From assembly GCA_017165825.1 (NCBI GenBank), contig CM029370.1, positions 23,114,186-23,178,185 on the forward strand: 64,000 nucleotides of DNA, given 5' to 3'. The stretch comes from Hepsetus odoe (taxonomy: Eukaryota; Chordata; Actinopteri; Characiformes; Hepsetidae). Every line of letters begins with the position of its first letter. Positions within the stretch are counted from its first letter, which is position 1. A program made the position numbers and the translations under genes. Of the stretch, positions 39,401 to 50,155 are shown piece after piece. The notes under the pieces are model-generated. The model was not told where the DNA came from. It ran no database searches and worked only from the letters and a program-made list of their open reading frames with translations.

Positions 39401-40301
39401 TCTGCTAAATCAAATCAAACATAAGTGGCAAACATGTTATTAATAAGCACCTACTATGAATTGTGCACAGTGACTGAATATAATTAGACTTTAGTCTACA
39501 ATAAAGGAAATCTCATTCATCAGTTCATTTCAACACTGATATTTTTCACTAAGGGAAATGTAGACAAGAAAATTCCTATGGTGGCAGAGTTAAATGAGTT
39601 TACAGAAAGATAGCCGAATTAAAGAAGGGATTGCCTGTGAGGTGATTTGTTCATCAGGTCTAAAAAGATATAGGAAGAAGATTGGGATTGGGAAAAATTG
39701 ATTAGTCATGCAGTAAATTACTTCTTTGGATCTTCCAAAGGAGCAAACAAACCACAAGCACCATAACCATACCCTCTGAAATAAGTCATTTAGTGTGAAT
39801 GTTTTTAAAACCAAATATGTGTTATCAAATGTTTTATTAATCAATCTAAGCAGTCTAAAGGCATTTTAATATGCATAAGCTAATGTAATACTGATTTAAT
39901 TATGTATCCCTACATTTTACTGCTGTTTAGCTACAGTTTAATTAGATCCTAGAAACTAATTTCCAACAGGATTTTTAATAACAAAAAATGTTGTACTAGT
40001 TTGGAATCTATTTCACTGTTTTCTGGCTCTAAAAGCAGGCTGAACAGGTCCCATAGCAATAACAGCACCTGGGTTCTTAAAGGAAACAGAGCACATCTGT
40101 TAAACAGCTTATTGATTACAGCATTTACGGAAGATTTATTATGACAGCACAGAACCTATGACTGGGTGTAACACGGTCAGGTAACATACGTGCAATCAGG
40201 CCAAAGTCCGTGCTTTCTTTCTTTGCTTTCCACACCCTTCATTGCCTGTTCATTGTACACCTGTCCATTCAATATCTTTCACCAGAGAATGGAGCAAACC
40301 A

Positions 40302-40337
<36 letters not shown>

Positions 40338-43300
40338 TGTGTTTTTGCTGAGTCAGTCTCTTATCTTGAGCTGTCTCTCAGATAGTAAAGAGCTAGACTG
40401 AAGGCTGCAGGACCTTGACCTGGACTCTCTGCCCTGCCTTTTTGCCTCTAAACCATGATACTGGAGAAACACAGACACAATCTAAGCAACCTTCACATTC
40501 ACTTCCCCAAACAAAGAATGGTTGACTCTGGGTTTGTTCCCAGAGTCCCTGAAATAGAGAACATGGCAAAGACCACCATAAATATCTGTTAGGGTTTATT
40601 TTTGCTAACAAAAGCCGCTCTCATCAAGATATGCCAGAGTTCTCTGTTTGTATGCAAGCAAGGTCACCGAAATTACACTGTTTACCATGATTCACTGGTG
40701 AGTCTTAATAAAGTCTATAGGTTCTTAATAAACATACAGACATAAGCAACACAAGTACATGCCTTGTTCAAACATAGGTGTACTGGCTGAAGTATAAGAA
40801 GGACATACAAATGAAAAACTTAGGGCAAATATTTTCTTAGACATGGAAAGCATCAAACCTAATCTTTCTCTGAAGAAGTCGGTTTTGCAATGCAGTTTGT
40901 TCCAGTATGATATACCAATAAGCTACACCTCAAAAACCAGACTGCAGATGCGATTAACCTTGACTATCTTGTCATAATTGCACTTAACAAGAGGTGGGAT
41001 GAGTGTCCATGAGTGAACAGTCAGTTCCAGAAGTTGTTGGAAGTGTGAATCATAGAATCTCCAAAATGATAGCTTTTGTGGGTTGTTTGTATTTATTACA
41101 AAACTCTGGTCTGAGGAAGAACCAAATTTAGCTGTGACAGAGTAATGGGTCCCAAGCATCATTTATGGACATGAGGAGCTTAGGCTGATTTGATCCTCCA
41201 GAAAAGTCACCTTAGGACAGATTGCTGAACACTTTAATACTGGCTATGGTAGACAGGGAAAGACCCTTGTAGTTGCTCCAGGGAGGCTGTCTCGGTAATT
41301 AGGAAATGGAAGTCACTTTGGATAAGAGCATCTGCTAAATGCTGTAAAAGTAAATGTAAGTGTACACTAATGTTGAAAAGGTTTGCTACAAGTTGCTGAG
41401 ACATAACCATGCAATCAGTTTCTATGCCAACCACAGAGTTTGGTTGCTTGAGTTCATGATCTGAACGTGGGGTGACGGTGGTCTAGTGGGATACTTGCCT
41501 ATGGTCCTATGGCTCAAGAGGTCCCAGGTTCGAATCCCACCTCTAGCACTGCCACCATTGGGTCCCTGAGCAAGACCCTTAACCCTGAATTGCTCCAGGG
41601 GGACTGTCTCTGTAATTAGGACATGGAAGTCGCTCTGGATAAGAGCGTCTGCTAAATGCCGTAAATGTAAATGATCTATGTGAACAGGGAGTGCATATTT
41701 CAAAGCTTCATTTTCGAAATTTGAAAATTGTATCCAATTGTTTCTAATGAAATCCTGGTAGTATTTCAAAACATTATTTCGCAATATGGTATTCTAGTAA
41801 TCTAAAGCTTTGGTCATTGACCTTTCAAAATAAAGGGATCATATGGGTCATGGTGACGTGAGTTCAGAGTTTCTAGTGTATTTTTGGAGGATGTTGCATA
41901 ATGTTGTACGAGAGTTTGATAAAAGAGGGCTTAAGTTTGATTGGAAAGAAAGTGGAAGTCGTAGCTGTTTGACTAATGCAGTCTCAAAGCTTTCTCCAGA
42001 GGGCCAGAGATTCATCATTCATCCAGACGTGTGTACAATAACTCACGTCTGGATACTTGAGTAATGTGCCTCAAAATTAACCAGCTTCAGACCAAGTAAT
42101 TCCTTAGGCCCCTCAAGGGCAGACAATAAGAACTGAAGCACTTCAAAATAACCTGCATAAGGACCTGAAAAGAATCCTAATCACAAAATATTATTCAGTG
42201 GAAGACAAATGATTTAATGACTGAGGTCATATTCATATGGATGTGAGAATATAATTTTTATGAGTGATGCTTGAACATGGCTGAATGCAATAAAGTCCTC
42301 ACAGCAATGAGCAGTAGTGAGGTCATTTACTGATAATAAACATTAGCACTGGATCCTCTGGATCAGCTTCTCAAAGGTATTGTTTGGAGCTAAATCCACA
42401 GTCCAGCTCTGGGGGGCTTTATACACCTCCAGCCAATGGCCATCTTTGCACTGCTGCAAAGAGCATTTTCAAAGCCCCACTGCACAGTGCATGATGCCTG
42501 AAGCTGGTATACAGCTAGAATGAAAGTATTGAATATTCAGTGCTGCAGAGGTGCACAGGAATCCCATTTTCTTCAATTGATTATGAATCAACTGCATGAT
42601 TAAATCATTAAGACTTATACGAGTAAAAAGGATGTCATTCAGAGGGGCTTGATATGAAATGCTTCACTCTAAAGAAACCTTTTCGGTCAGAATTGCTCAC
42701 AGTGGTGGTGAGTGTTTCATGCTTCGCAATAGATGGAATGATAATGAATGCGCTGCCTTGTGCATGAGGCTTCTTGATAGCTTTGAGATAAGGTTTTGTC
42801 TAAAACACATACAACATTTTTTCAAATTTACTACCATTTAATTATTATCAATATTACGTACCATTTAATTATTATCAACATTGCGTATTACTATATATTT
42901 TGAGCTGCATAAAGAATTTGTGCTGCATTTTCTCAACTATGTGGTACACGGCTAATTCATTTAAAAAGAAAGTGTTTCTGGAAGTATTTAAATTCTCAAG
43001 CTGAGGTGAAATGCAAGCAAATAAATGAGTCAGTTAACCTACACTGGGAAGCTCAAAATAATCCACATCTCATGCTGCACCATGTAGCCTGCATTGAACA
43101 AACACAGCGGGCTAATGATGTGAACTAAGATATAAGTTTACATAACTTTTCAGACCCTTCACTTTGTACTTAATAAAAGCACCTTTGACAGCAAAGTTTT
43201 CATGGAAATCGTTCACACATTGCACACCTTTCCTTAGTAGGTAGGATGGAGAGCATCAGCCCAAAGCTCCAGAGATGCTCTATTGGGATCAGGTCAGGTT

Positions 43301-45143
43301 TCTGACTAGCTTTCACTGTATTTTCTCAAAGCAACTTCTTTTCTTGGCACCTTTCTTAATTATACTTAGTGAATTCTATCAGGTTCATGTGGACTCCAGT
43401 CAAGTTTTAAAAGCATCTCAAGGATGACTGTTAGAAGGAGGATGAACCAATTGCAAGTGTCAAAACAAATTGTCTAAATACTTGTGCAAATACGATCTTT
43501 CAGTCATTATTTATAAACAAATGACTCCAAAAACTCATGGAGTCAGACTGATGAGAAAAATGAATGGAATTGATGTGTCTGAAACATGATGTGGAAAACT
43601 TTGTGAGCATTTTATCTTGAGAAGAACTGCACATCAAATAGTTGGAAATAGGTTTTGTCATTCAGATATTATAAAAGTAATATGGATAAATGAAGTACAA
43701 CTAAAAACACTATTCCCAGTAAAAATGGTATTGGGTGACCCAATGTTCAGACAGTGTTCTCCCCACTGTGTGGTCACTGTGGAGAATGGAAAGTTCTATT
43801 TTTGCAGGGATGTGGCCTTTCTGTGGTCTCTTTTTCTCCAGCTAAAGGTCATTATATTTTTCTATTTGCACAATGAACTGCAAGACAAAGTCAAAAATTT
43901 ACTGCCGTGTGAAAGTGAATTCATCAATAAGATGTAATGCAATGACATTTTTAGTCATATTTAAAATGCGTTTAAGCTTCATATCCTGTAACTCAAAAGA
44001 ACTAGAACACTGAGTGCTGTTAAAATGTGAATTCTGTATAAATTAGTTTTTTTTCTTAAATGGATTTTACTCTTTATTAGGGGCAGTGGTGGCCTAGTGG
44101 TTAGGGTGTTGGCCACGTGATCGGAGGATCGGGGGTTTGAACCCCTTCCCAATGGGTTGCCCTGAGGTGCCCTTGAGCAAGGTGCCGTCCCCGTCTCGTT
44201 CCTCCCTGCGATTGGCTGGCGACCTGTCCAGGGTGTATCCCCCCAGTCCTTCGCCCTGTGTGCGCTGGGTTGGACTCCAGCACCCCCCGTGACCCCGCTT
44301 GGGACAAGCGGCAGAAAATGACTGACTGACTGACTGACTATTTTATTCTCATGCAAAATGTCTTTGGTGTTTTGGCACAATCAGAAATATTTAGACTCTA
44401 CTGCACATTAATTGCTTACCTGCACCATCTCAATGCCTCTCTTCCTGCAAAAGATATAAAGAGGGACATTAATATTTATAGAATTTTAGATGTTTTTCCC
44501 CTTATCATACCTATATCTCTTATAGAAAAGCACATGCATATGATGCTATATGATGAAAAAAACATTTAAGAAAATAACCAATTAAGTAAACAAAAATTTA
44601 AATGTGCATTATGTTGGCCTAAAATGGACATTAGTTATTTAGAAGCGAATGTTATATGATTTTCCTGTAAGTGCAAAAGCTACAATAAACTTAAAAGATG
44701 TACTTCAGTGTGTCTGTTACACTGAGATACTACACCACAATAGTGTGTAGCATGTTTTACCCTTCAAAAGGCTTACAATTCAGTGATATTAATCTAATAA
44801 TCTAATTAAAAGGGCTCTTCAGTGACTGATATCATGTATATATGGAACCTTTGATTAATGAATGTTAGTCATCAAAGTGTGAACCAGCTGATGAACCCAT
44901 AGGGTTTCAAGAGATGATATTGTTACTAATGAGCAGCAGGGTGAAGTTTCTACATCAGTAACAAGACTGACATTCAGAAGAACATCTGTTTTAAACAGAA
45001 ATGGAAAGAAAAGTGGGGAAATCCTGTTACTTGGCAACCAAAAAAAGAGCCTTTGTAAGTGAGGATCCCTCTTTGGTTAAGGACTGCTATCTCTCATTCA
45101 AATAGGGTTGAAATTCTCTACATTCTCTATCATGCTGTTTCTC

Positions 45144-45195
<52 letters not shown>

Positions 45196-47385
45196 ACACA
45201 CACACTCATACGCAAACCTTAGGGTGGCCCTGATCTTTCTTTTTTTTATAATGTATCAACAAAGCAGGTCTTATTTAATGGTTACATTAGAACAATTCAG
45301 TCAAGCACACATATGGACACATACATGCAGGAACTGTTATTATAATTCCCATCTAGACACGGAACGTTTGACTGAAATACTATTGAGCACTTTCAGCAAT
45401 TCAGTTCATAAAGTGGAGCGTAATGCTTCAGTATTAAAGCACTCTGGTAATGTCTTTCAATGCGTCAGGGTGTTCGACTCACTCTGCACCACTTTAAACA
45501 AACACCTGTTCAGCCTACAGCCGTTAGAAGCAAGCAGTGATTCAGCCTGGACTTCTTTTTGAATTAGACACAATCCAAAGCTGAACAGAACATAGTTTAC
45601 TTACATATTCCTGTTTTAAAGGCTCAGTAATAAAAAACAGTGCATCTTGTGCTACAAGATAAAGGGAGGTTGAGAACTGGATGTGTAAAATTAAATACGT
45701 AAACCATTTTGAAAACCATGTGGAGAAATTGAATACAAGTAAAATGAAATATAAGGGCCATTTAAACAGCATGTTGTCATTCATTATTAATCAACACTTC
45801 ATCACTTAACACAATTTGTTCATACATCATTGTAAATGATTTGATAATTACTATGAAACTAATATGTTATTTATGTGTATAGAAATAAAAGTTCCTAAAT
45901 CACAAATGACTGGTTTTAGGAAAAATATTAACAGATGGAAAATAATAAATAAATAAATAAATAAATACTCTTCAGGGAACTGAAAGCAGCTCTAAGCCAA
46001 TAATATAAAGTACTCTTAGTGACACCTGTCAGTACAGTCATAGGAATGAGGAATAGAAGGTTGGTCATGGGGTTAAAAGGGTTAAAGCTTAATTAAAAGG
46101 TAAACGGAGAAATGCTTCAAATCCCAAGGAGTTTTCAGAACAAGAAGAATGTTTGCCCATCTGCTTCACACAGATTCTCTTAACAAACCAGTTACTACAG
46201 AACGTTTGTCTACTCCAAGACATATTCATATATACAAATAATAATTTTTTTTTTAGCGTATGATCTTGTTGTTGTATGAGTAAAACAGAACACCAACATC
46301 TTCCTGGGTCACGTCCTATATTCTTTTACAAAGCTAGGCCGCCTGGACTGGACATTCTGTTGGAATCAGTACAGTAACAAGTCCCAAGAACGGTCCTACA
46401 TCAGACAGCTAAGAATGTGTGGAGTCTCTGAGATATGTGAGCAATGTTACTCTTAAGAAACAGGGCAGCCAGCTTGGTGCTCACCCAGGTAACTAACGCA
46501 CTTTGTCCACGCTCTGCCTTTTTATGGCTAAAACACCACTGACGCCCATATTATTTTCTCATTAAGCGTACTCGAGAGCAGCTTTGTAATTCAAACAAAC
46601 CTTTGACACGACTCCCTGATCCGACCTCTGATACTGTAGAACACAATATCTGTAAAGGGAGTCCCCTTAGATAGAGACTGCCCTGATAAAAATCTGCTGG
46701 CAGACGGAGAGAACCAATCCAGGGACAACAGCAAAATGCTTTGATTCAGATGTAAGATGCTCAAATATAAATGCCAGATCAAATACCAGAATGCATTACA
46801 GACTACAGATTCTCTTTTTCATTGTTGATATAATTTGTTGGGATTAGGATTTATATGTACATATACATACATATTAATGAAGATTATGTTTAACAGTAGC
46901 TTTACTAGAGGGACACAAATGTGTTTTCCATCCTGTATTCAAAATTGTAACAAATGGGCAGCATTTTTGAATGAAACTCATGTGTACATTTCTCTGTGTA
47001 CTACAGAAAACTACTTGCAATATAGGAAACAATTCAATAGAATAGTAAACTAACTGGAAAGAAATAGTAAACTTTTTAAAATATGTACAATTTAAAAAAT
47101 TATTTATAAATAGTATACATTAAATATTTGCATTATGTGGTCATAAACATAAATAAACATAAATTGAAAAACATGTACATTAAGTAAAAAAGTGTAAATG
47201 ATAAGACCTAAGCAGCAATATGCTTGATGCATACAAGAATACAGAATATGAATATGTATTTAAAAGAATATGATATGCATTTGGTGATTCTTTTTTTTTT
47301 AAATACAGAAACAAAATGCACAAATACGCAAACCACTGTATACTATAAAAGTATAAAAGACTATAAAAGTGCTTGCTTTCAGTTC

Positions 47386-47430
<45 letters not shown>

Positions 47431-48040
47431 AGGATCTCTTTAATATTTTTTTTTTAAAGTTAAATCATGGAAGGAGTGAAATCTTAGGCAACTCATCTGG
47501 ACACAGTTATGTTTTCCCCCGCACACTGTCCATGCATCCTGAGTAAACTTTGTGACTGGATTCTGATAAAAGTAACCGTGGAGAAGCTGCTGTACAGTAT
47601 AAACACAATCCAAACGGTTCTATTTACACTTTACCTATGTAGGTATTTCAGTGCTACAGTGTCATGATGTCATTCCCTTATTAATGTAAGATATAGCTGC
47701 TATGAGCCAAGAGCACATGCATGTCTCTGATGAATCCTCCTGTCTTCACACATATTGCCTTGTTGATCCGTTCCAGTCCTGTAATGGCGTAAACTACTTC
47801 AATTAAAGCAACATCCCTTTTAAATGTATGTCAGGACTCTCGGAAAGGAGATGATGTTAATGAAATACTGTCCAAGGGGCTTGAATAAAAATGTATTGGT
47901 ATCTAAGAGTGGAGATAGGAGGGTTTGCAGCCATGCTGGACACACCTGCACATGTCCACGAAGGTTTGGAAATTCAACTTTTTGATTTTCTTCTCGCTGA
48001 GCCAGTATCCCACTCTTTTCCCTCTGCCAAACGTCTGCAT
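24481..48040 (-). CDS. itpk1: Inositol-tetrakisphosphate 1-kinase
   Basis: Ten coding exons in reading order: 48040-47946, 44444-44420, 35551-35426, 34926-34809, 31584-31486, 31023-30983, 28127-27962, 26082-26015, 25857-25695 and 24773-24481. All phases agree, giving 397 residues. ITPK1 is a cytosolic ATP-grasp kinase that phosphorylates Ins(3,4,5,6)P4 and other inositol phosphates, feeding higher inositol phosphate synthesis. Seen: N-terminus 'GKRVGYWLSEKKIKKLNFQ'; 'HPETVILDPLPAIRTLLDR'; 'CKTQVAHGTNSHE'; 'QSFINHNAVLYKVFVVGE'; and the metal-binding region 'LFGIDIIINNQTGQHAVIDI' plus 'NAFPGYEGV', with both Asp and the Asn present. The C-terminal 'QQHC..' and 'ASSQ' pattern is conserved too ('KQHCRSTLAAEASSQ'). 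The start exon has two leader bases, so at least one 5' non-coding exon lies upstream. Exon 3 could start earlier, but 35551 matches the family and a pyrimidine tract. Confidence 0.97.
24885..24912. repeat. (TAC)n / (TAA) microsatellite
   Basis: About eight TAC triplets followed by TAA triplets, in the last itpk1 intron. Confidence 0.85.
27183..27286 (-). repeat. tRNA-derived SINE, family A (copy 4, truncated)
   Basis: Tail 'GAAAGTGACTATTCCCGCC' through the core 'GCAGCAGGGGGCAGC' (27272-27286). The sequence then changes abruptly into the 202-bp duplicated segment, so the tRNA-like head is missing. In an itpk1 intron. Confidence 0.8.
27286..27487. repeat. 202-bp direct repeat, copy 1
   Basis: By eye this matches 33134-33335 over 202 bases with five substitutions and no gaps (about 97.5%). 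It starts exactly where a family A SINE breaks off. In the itpk1 intron between the 28127-27962 and 26082-26015 exons. No coding capacity is recognised. Confidence 0.93.
28568..29515 (+). mobile_element. LINE 3' fragment (L2/CR1/Rex-type reverse transcriptase end)
   Basis: Frames with shifts read 'EMVVDLRRPRHD', 'STKFLGVHITDNLTWT', 'FYRGTIESILRSCIMAWYGN', 'HFSHLPSGKRY' and 'NSFFPLAIRLLNSN'. These are the C-terminal end of the reverse transcriptase of teleost L2/CR1/Rex-like non-LTR elements. A 3' UTR ending 'TGACAATAAAACCTACTTAA' follows. It is 5'-truncated and frameshifted, hence dead. It lies opposite in strand to itpk1, in an intron. Confidence 0.82.
29622..30154. mobile_element. Internally deleted Tc1-like transposon (copy 2)
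   Basis: Left end 'CAGTACTGTGCAAATGTTTT'; right end reads 'AAAACTTTTGCACAGTACTG'. The outer bases mirror each other and TA lies on both sides, the Tc1 target site. Inside is the C-terminal part of a transposase ('LPAEFLQKLCASVPRRIDAV', 'LKAKGGHTKY') after a deletion. Related to 10041-10584; better preserved. Confidence 0.87.
30316..30347. repeat. (AAT)n microsatellite
   Basis: About ten AAT triplets in an itpk1 intron. Confidence 0.85.
31876..31910. repeat. Perfect 15-base inverted repeat (hairpin)
   Basis: The arm TAAATTTGGTAATTT (31876-31890), a 5-base spacer TTATC, and the exact complement AAATTACCAAATTTA (31896-31910). In an itpk1 intron. There is no T run or gene context to suggest a terminator or a small RNA. 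Confidence 0.85.
32077..32100. repeat. (AATC)n microsatellite
   Basis: Five to six CAAT/AATC units in an itpk1 intron. Confidence 0.85.
33134..33335. repeat. 202-bp direct repeat, copy 2
   Basis: Partner of 27286-27487, in the same orientation, 5,848 bases away, in another itpk1 intron (between the 34926-34809 and 31584-31486 exons). Confidence 0.93.
33802..34014 (-). repeat. tRNA-derived SINE, family A (copy 5)
   Basis: It has 'GAAAAACGCCACAGCACAC', a CTCF-like core 'GCAGCAGGGGGCAGC' (33892-33906), 'AGCGCCCGGGGAGCAGTGAT', and a decayed head ending 'CCTAGTCCCTAACCACC'. In an itpk1 intron. Confidence 0.8.
35074..35392. mobile_element. Non-autonomous DNA transposon with 'ACATGTCCAAAAGT' inverted ends
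   Basis: The left end reads 'ACATGTCCAAAAGTCATCC' and the right end 'ACACACTTTTGGACATGT'. Fourteen terminal bases are perfect complements and similarity continues for about 27. The element is 319 bases long with no coding content. It sits in an itpk1 intron, 34 bases from a coding exon. Confidence 0.65.
35643..35735. repeat. Tandem duplication, 48-base period, two copies
   Basis: Unit 'TTTCTGTTAAAACCACACCC' onward repeats at 35643 and 35691, with 45 identical bases. It begins 92 bases from the itpk1 exon at 35551-35426. An open frame through it codes a repeated peptide, but that frame is intronic. Confidence 0.92.
40303..40334. repeat. (TG)n microsatellite
   Basis: TG run in the large itpk1 intron. 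Confidence 0.9.
41265..41370 (+). repeat. tRNA-derived SINE, family C (3' fragment)
   Basis: It holds 'GTTGCTCCAGGGAGGCTGTC' and the tail 'ACTTTGGATAAGAGCATCTG', matching the 3' half of the element at 41469-41673, about 200 bases away in the same direction. Confidence 0.75.
41469..41673 (+). repeat. tRNA-derived SINE, family C (full length)
   Basis: tRNA-like head 'GGGGTGACGGTGGTCTAGTG' with a perfect B box 'GGTTCGAATCC', then 'CAAGACCCTTAACCC', then the conserved 3' tail 'GCTCTGGATAAGAGCGTCTG' found in many teleost SINEs. Probably moved by an L2-type LINE, as that tail suggests. Confidence 0.85.
43135..43560. mobile_element. Degenerate DNA-transposon remnant
   Basis: 'TTTTCAGACCCTTCACTTTG' on the left and 'CTCAAGGATGACTGTTAGAA' through 'AAATACTTGTGCAAAT' on the right resemble the ends of a very common fish transposon family, probably Tc1-like. 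The interior is decayed. Class assignment is from memory of motifs. Confidence 0.35.
44080..44339 (+). repeat. tRNA-derived SINE, family B (copy 4, full length, plus strand)
   Basis: Head 'GGGGCAGTGGTGGCCTAGTG', B-box-like 'GGTTTGAACCCC', middle 'GGCGACCTGTCCAGGGTG' and tail 'GACAAGCGGCAGAAAATGAC' followed by TGAC repeats. It ends only 80 bases from the itpk1 25-nt exon. Confidence 0.88.
44420..44444 (-). other. itpk1: 25-nt microexon of itpk1
   Basis: It encodes the end of an Arg codon and then KRGIEMVQ, between TTTTGCAG and GTAAGC. It is needed to join 'NFQTFVDMC' to 'LDLSQPLEEQG' in frame. It sits alone between introns of about 8.9 kb and 3.5 kb and would be missed by length-based exon finders. 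Confidence 0.9.
45152..45205. repeat. (CA)n microsatellite
   Basis: CA run interrupted once by GACA, in itpk1 intron 1. Confidence 0.9.
47391..47428. repeat. (CT)n microsatellite
   Basis: CT run in itpk1 intron 1. Confidence 0.9.
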
Positions 48041-48959
48041 ATCTGCAACTTGGTCTGGGAAAAACAAAGAGTTACTGATTTAAAGGTGGGCATTGACCCA
48101 AACACCAGCATTCATTCTTGGCAGAGGTGGGCAGTACCTTGCTAACATTTACTCAGTTACATGTACTCAAGTAAACCTTTGACAGATTTGTTCTTTTCTG
48201 GGTGTTTTCAAATAAAAGCTTTAATAGGTCACGCTAAGTCACTAACATTTCGTATTTTTTTATGTGTTTCATATGACATTGCTGATCATCTGCACTGCTT
48301 TTTGTGACGGATCACACTTCTCACAAGGTTTCTTATTATTTTATTTCTGACTACAAAAGTGCAAAAGAGAGAACAGACAGTTTCTATGCTGATGTATGCT
48401 GGATGTACTAAGGTGCAGTTGAACCCAGACTGAGCTGAAGCCCTGACAGAAGGCTATATAACAGATAAAGCACAAGCTTACACAAAAGAAATGTGAATCA
48501 CAAATGAGCCTAATATTACACTACCTGTGAGAGGTTGACTCCAAGGGACAGACCCAGCCCAGCCAGAAAACAGATCCTTTGGTAATTCCCAACTGACACC
48601 ACTAAGCCTGGGTTTAGGACTAGTCCACACAATCCCAGCTGTTAATAACAGAGCTGGAAAACTTGTTACAGAAAGAAAGGCACAGGGAAGAGCCTGCAAT
48701 TGCCCCTACCTGTCTGTGTTCCTGCTCAGTCTGGTGATACTGTAGAAACGCCAGCAGCAGTAGTCTGGGCTCTTCCAGCCTAAAACAGCCCTGCACCACT
48801 CACTGTTTTCAGGGATGTTGTTTTTGGCACTACCACATTATTTCAACGGTCTCCTGCACGAAATCAGATCACTTAAAGGGTCGAAATTCATCGTAAGGCA
48901 AGTGATGCTGGTCTAAAGTGCTCTAAGTCTAGTGCAGTAGCTCTGTATGAAAGCAGTGC

Positions 48960-49080
48960 TTCTTTCTCTCAGACCATCTCCCAGTCTAACACGCTCTGTC
49001 AGCTGCCAGACTTCGCTTTGCGCTCTTATTGGCCAGCAACAGCGAGGGCTCCTCCCAATAGGCGGGGCTTAGTCTGACTC
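48960..49080 (-). promoter_or_regulatory. itpk1: Candidate itpk1 promoter (GC box and CCAAT boxes)
   Basis: On the plus strand this stretch shows ATTGGCC, CCAAT and GGCGGGGC within about 50 bases. On the minus strand these are a GC box and CCAAT motifs with no TATA box, as in a housekeeping promoter. It lies about 1 kb upstream of the first coding exon of itpk1, leaving room for a non-coding first exon. The start site and that exon's donor were not resolved. Confidence 0.4.
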
Positions 49081-49262
49081 TATGTGAACGGCAGTGGGCG
49101 TGTTCACTGTAAAAGCGGCCTGGCCTGTTAAACCCGACAAACATTATTTTCCTCCAATTAAAGAATGATGTGGCTAGGAAACGCTCCTAAAAATGCCCGA
49201 GATGCCTTGTTTAGACGGATCAGTTTCTCTAAAGATAAACATAATACTAATGCTGATGCTAA

Positions 49263-49265
49263 TGC

Positions 49266-49310
<45 letters not shown>
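49263..49310. repeat. (AAT)n microsatellite
   Basis: About 15 AAT triplets between the candidate itpk1 promoter and lyset. The poly-Asn frame is an artefact. Confidence 0.9.
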
Positions 49311-49311
<1 letters not shown>

Positions 49312-50005
49312 TATAATGTCACAGTAAGAACACAATTAGATGCTGGTGCAAACTATTAGATGTCTTAAAAGAAATAGAAATAATTGAAATAAATAAAGAT
49401 AAAAGTATGTACATTTGCATAAAAGTAAATATTAAACTACAAAAGAATGCACTCAAATAAACATAACATCCTCTTTACCGAGGAGAGAATACTGAGCACA
49501 TATTTGTGCACAAAACGGATTATTGCACTGGTAATACATAAATACATAATTTTAAGCATTTTTTTATTATTTTATTTTCTTTACAGTGCAGAGATGAGGT
49601 ATTGCACATGATTTTACTCCAAGCCACACTGTCTTGTCATTGTAAGAAAACTTACCATGTTTTTCTTATTTTTATTGATAAGGATTCTGCATCATATATT
49701 AATAACCTGAAGAGCATATTTTGGTGAAAATCGGTGTTTGTGTTTGGTATTAATATTGTCATTGCGGTGCACCAACTACTTTAAAAGAGAGTATATGTGC
49801 ATGTGTTTAATTGTGATGAGGATTCATTTATGACAAAAATGTAAAGTTATAAAGAAAAAAGTTTATAATGAGGGGACCATCAATAAAAGCTCCGAGTTAT
49901 TATTTACAGTGCCGTGGACTGCAGTGTGTATTTTTTAGAATGTGTTTAGTTTGATGCGGGACCTTTAAAGCAGGACTGAAGGGCAGTGCCGGCCGCTCTG
50001 GATGG

Positions 50006-50093
50006 ACCGCCAGGGGGCAGCAGTGCGCGCGGCGCTGCAATAAAGCACCGCGCAGCTGGACCCGGAAATCCTCACCCACGACGGTCATATGAC
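50006..50093 (+). promoter_or_regulatory. lyset: lyset promoter region with CTCF-like, ETS-like and E-box-like sites
   Basis: A CpG-containing stretch in AT-rich surroundings. It holds 'ACCGCCAGGGGGCAGCAG' (50006-50023, close to the CTCF core), CCCGGAAAT (about 50061, ETS-like) and the palindrome GTCATATGAC (50084-50093). The first, non-coding exon probably ends at 50162 before GTGAGT. Motif calls are by eye. Confidence 0.5.
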
Positions 50094-50140
50094 AACAACC
50101 CGTCCTGTTTTTGATCTGTTCATCATTAAAGAGCCGCAAA

Positions 50141-50155
50141 ATGGATCGATCCTGA
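50141..50155 (+). other. Short uORF in the lyset leader
   Basis: ATG GAT CGA TCC TGA, four codons and a stop, in the probable non-coding first exon just before its donor site. It could lower translation of the main frame; not shown. Confidence 0.4.

Larger units (their letters stand above)
35552..44419 (-). other. Large itpk1 intron (about 8.9 kb)
   Basis: No other gene is supported. Contents: the 48-base tandem duplication, a TG microsatellite (40303-40334), two family C SINE copies (41265-41370, 41469-41673), an old transposon remnant (about 43135-43560) and a family B SINE (44080-44339). The reading frames present are short and unlike known proteins. Confidence 0.7.
44445..47945 (-). other. 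itpk1 first coding intron (about 3.5 kb)
   Basis: No gene supported. It contains a CA run (45152-45205), an AAAT run (about 45944-45966), a CT run (47391-47428) and otherwise AT-rich sequence. Confidence 0.7.

Noticed and set aside
41469..41540. SINE heads with tRNA-like B boxes as possible tRNA genes
   Set aside because: They continue into SINE bodies and tails, lack proper cloverleaf pairing and recur as repeats.
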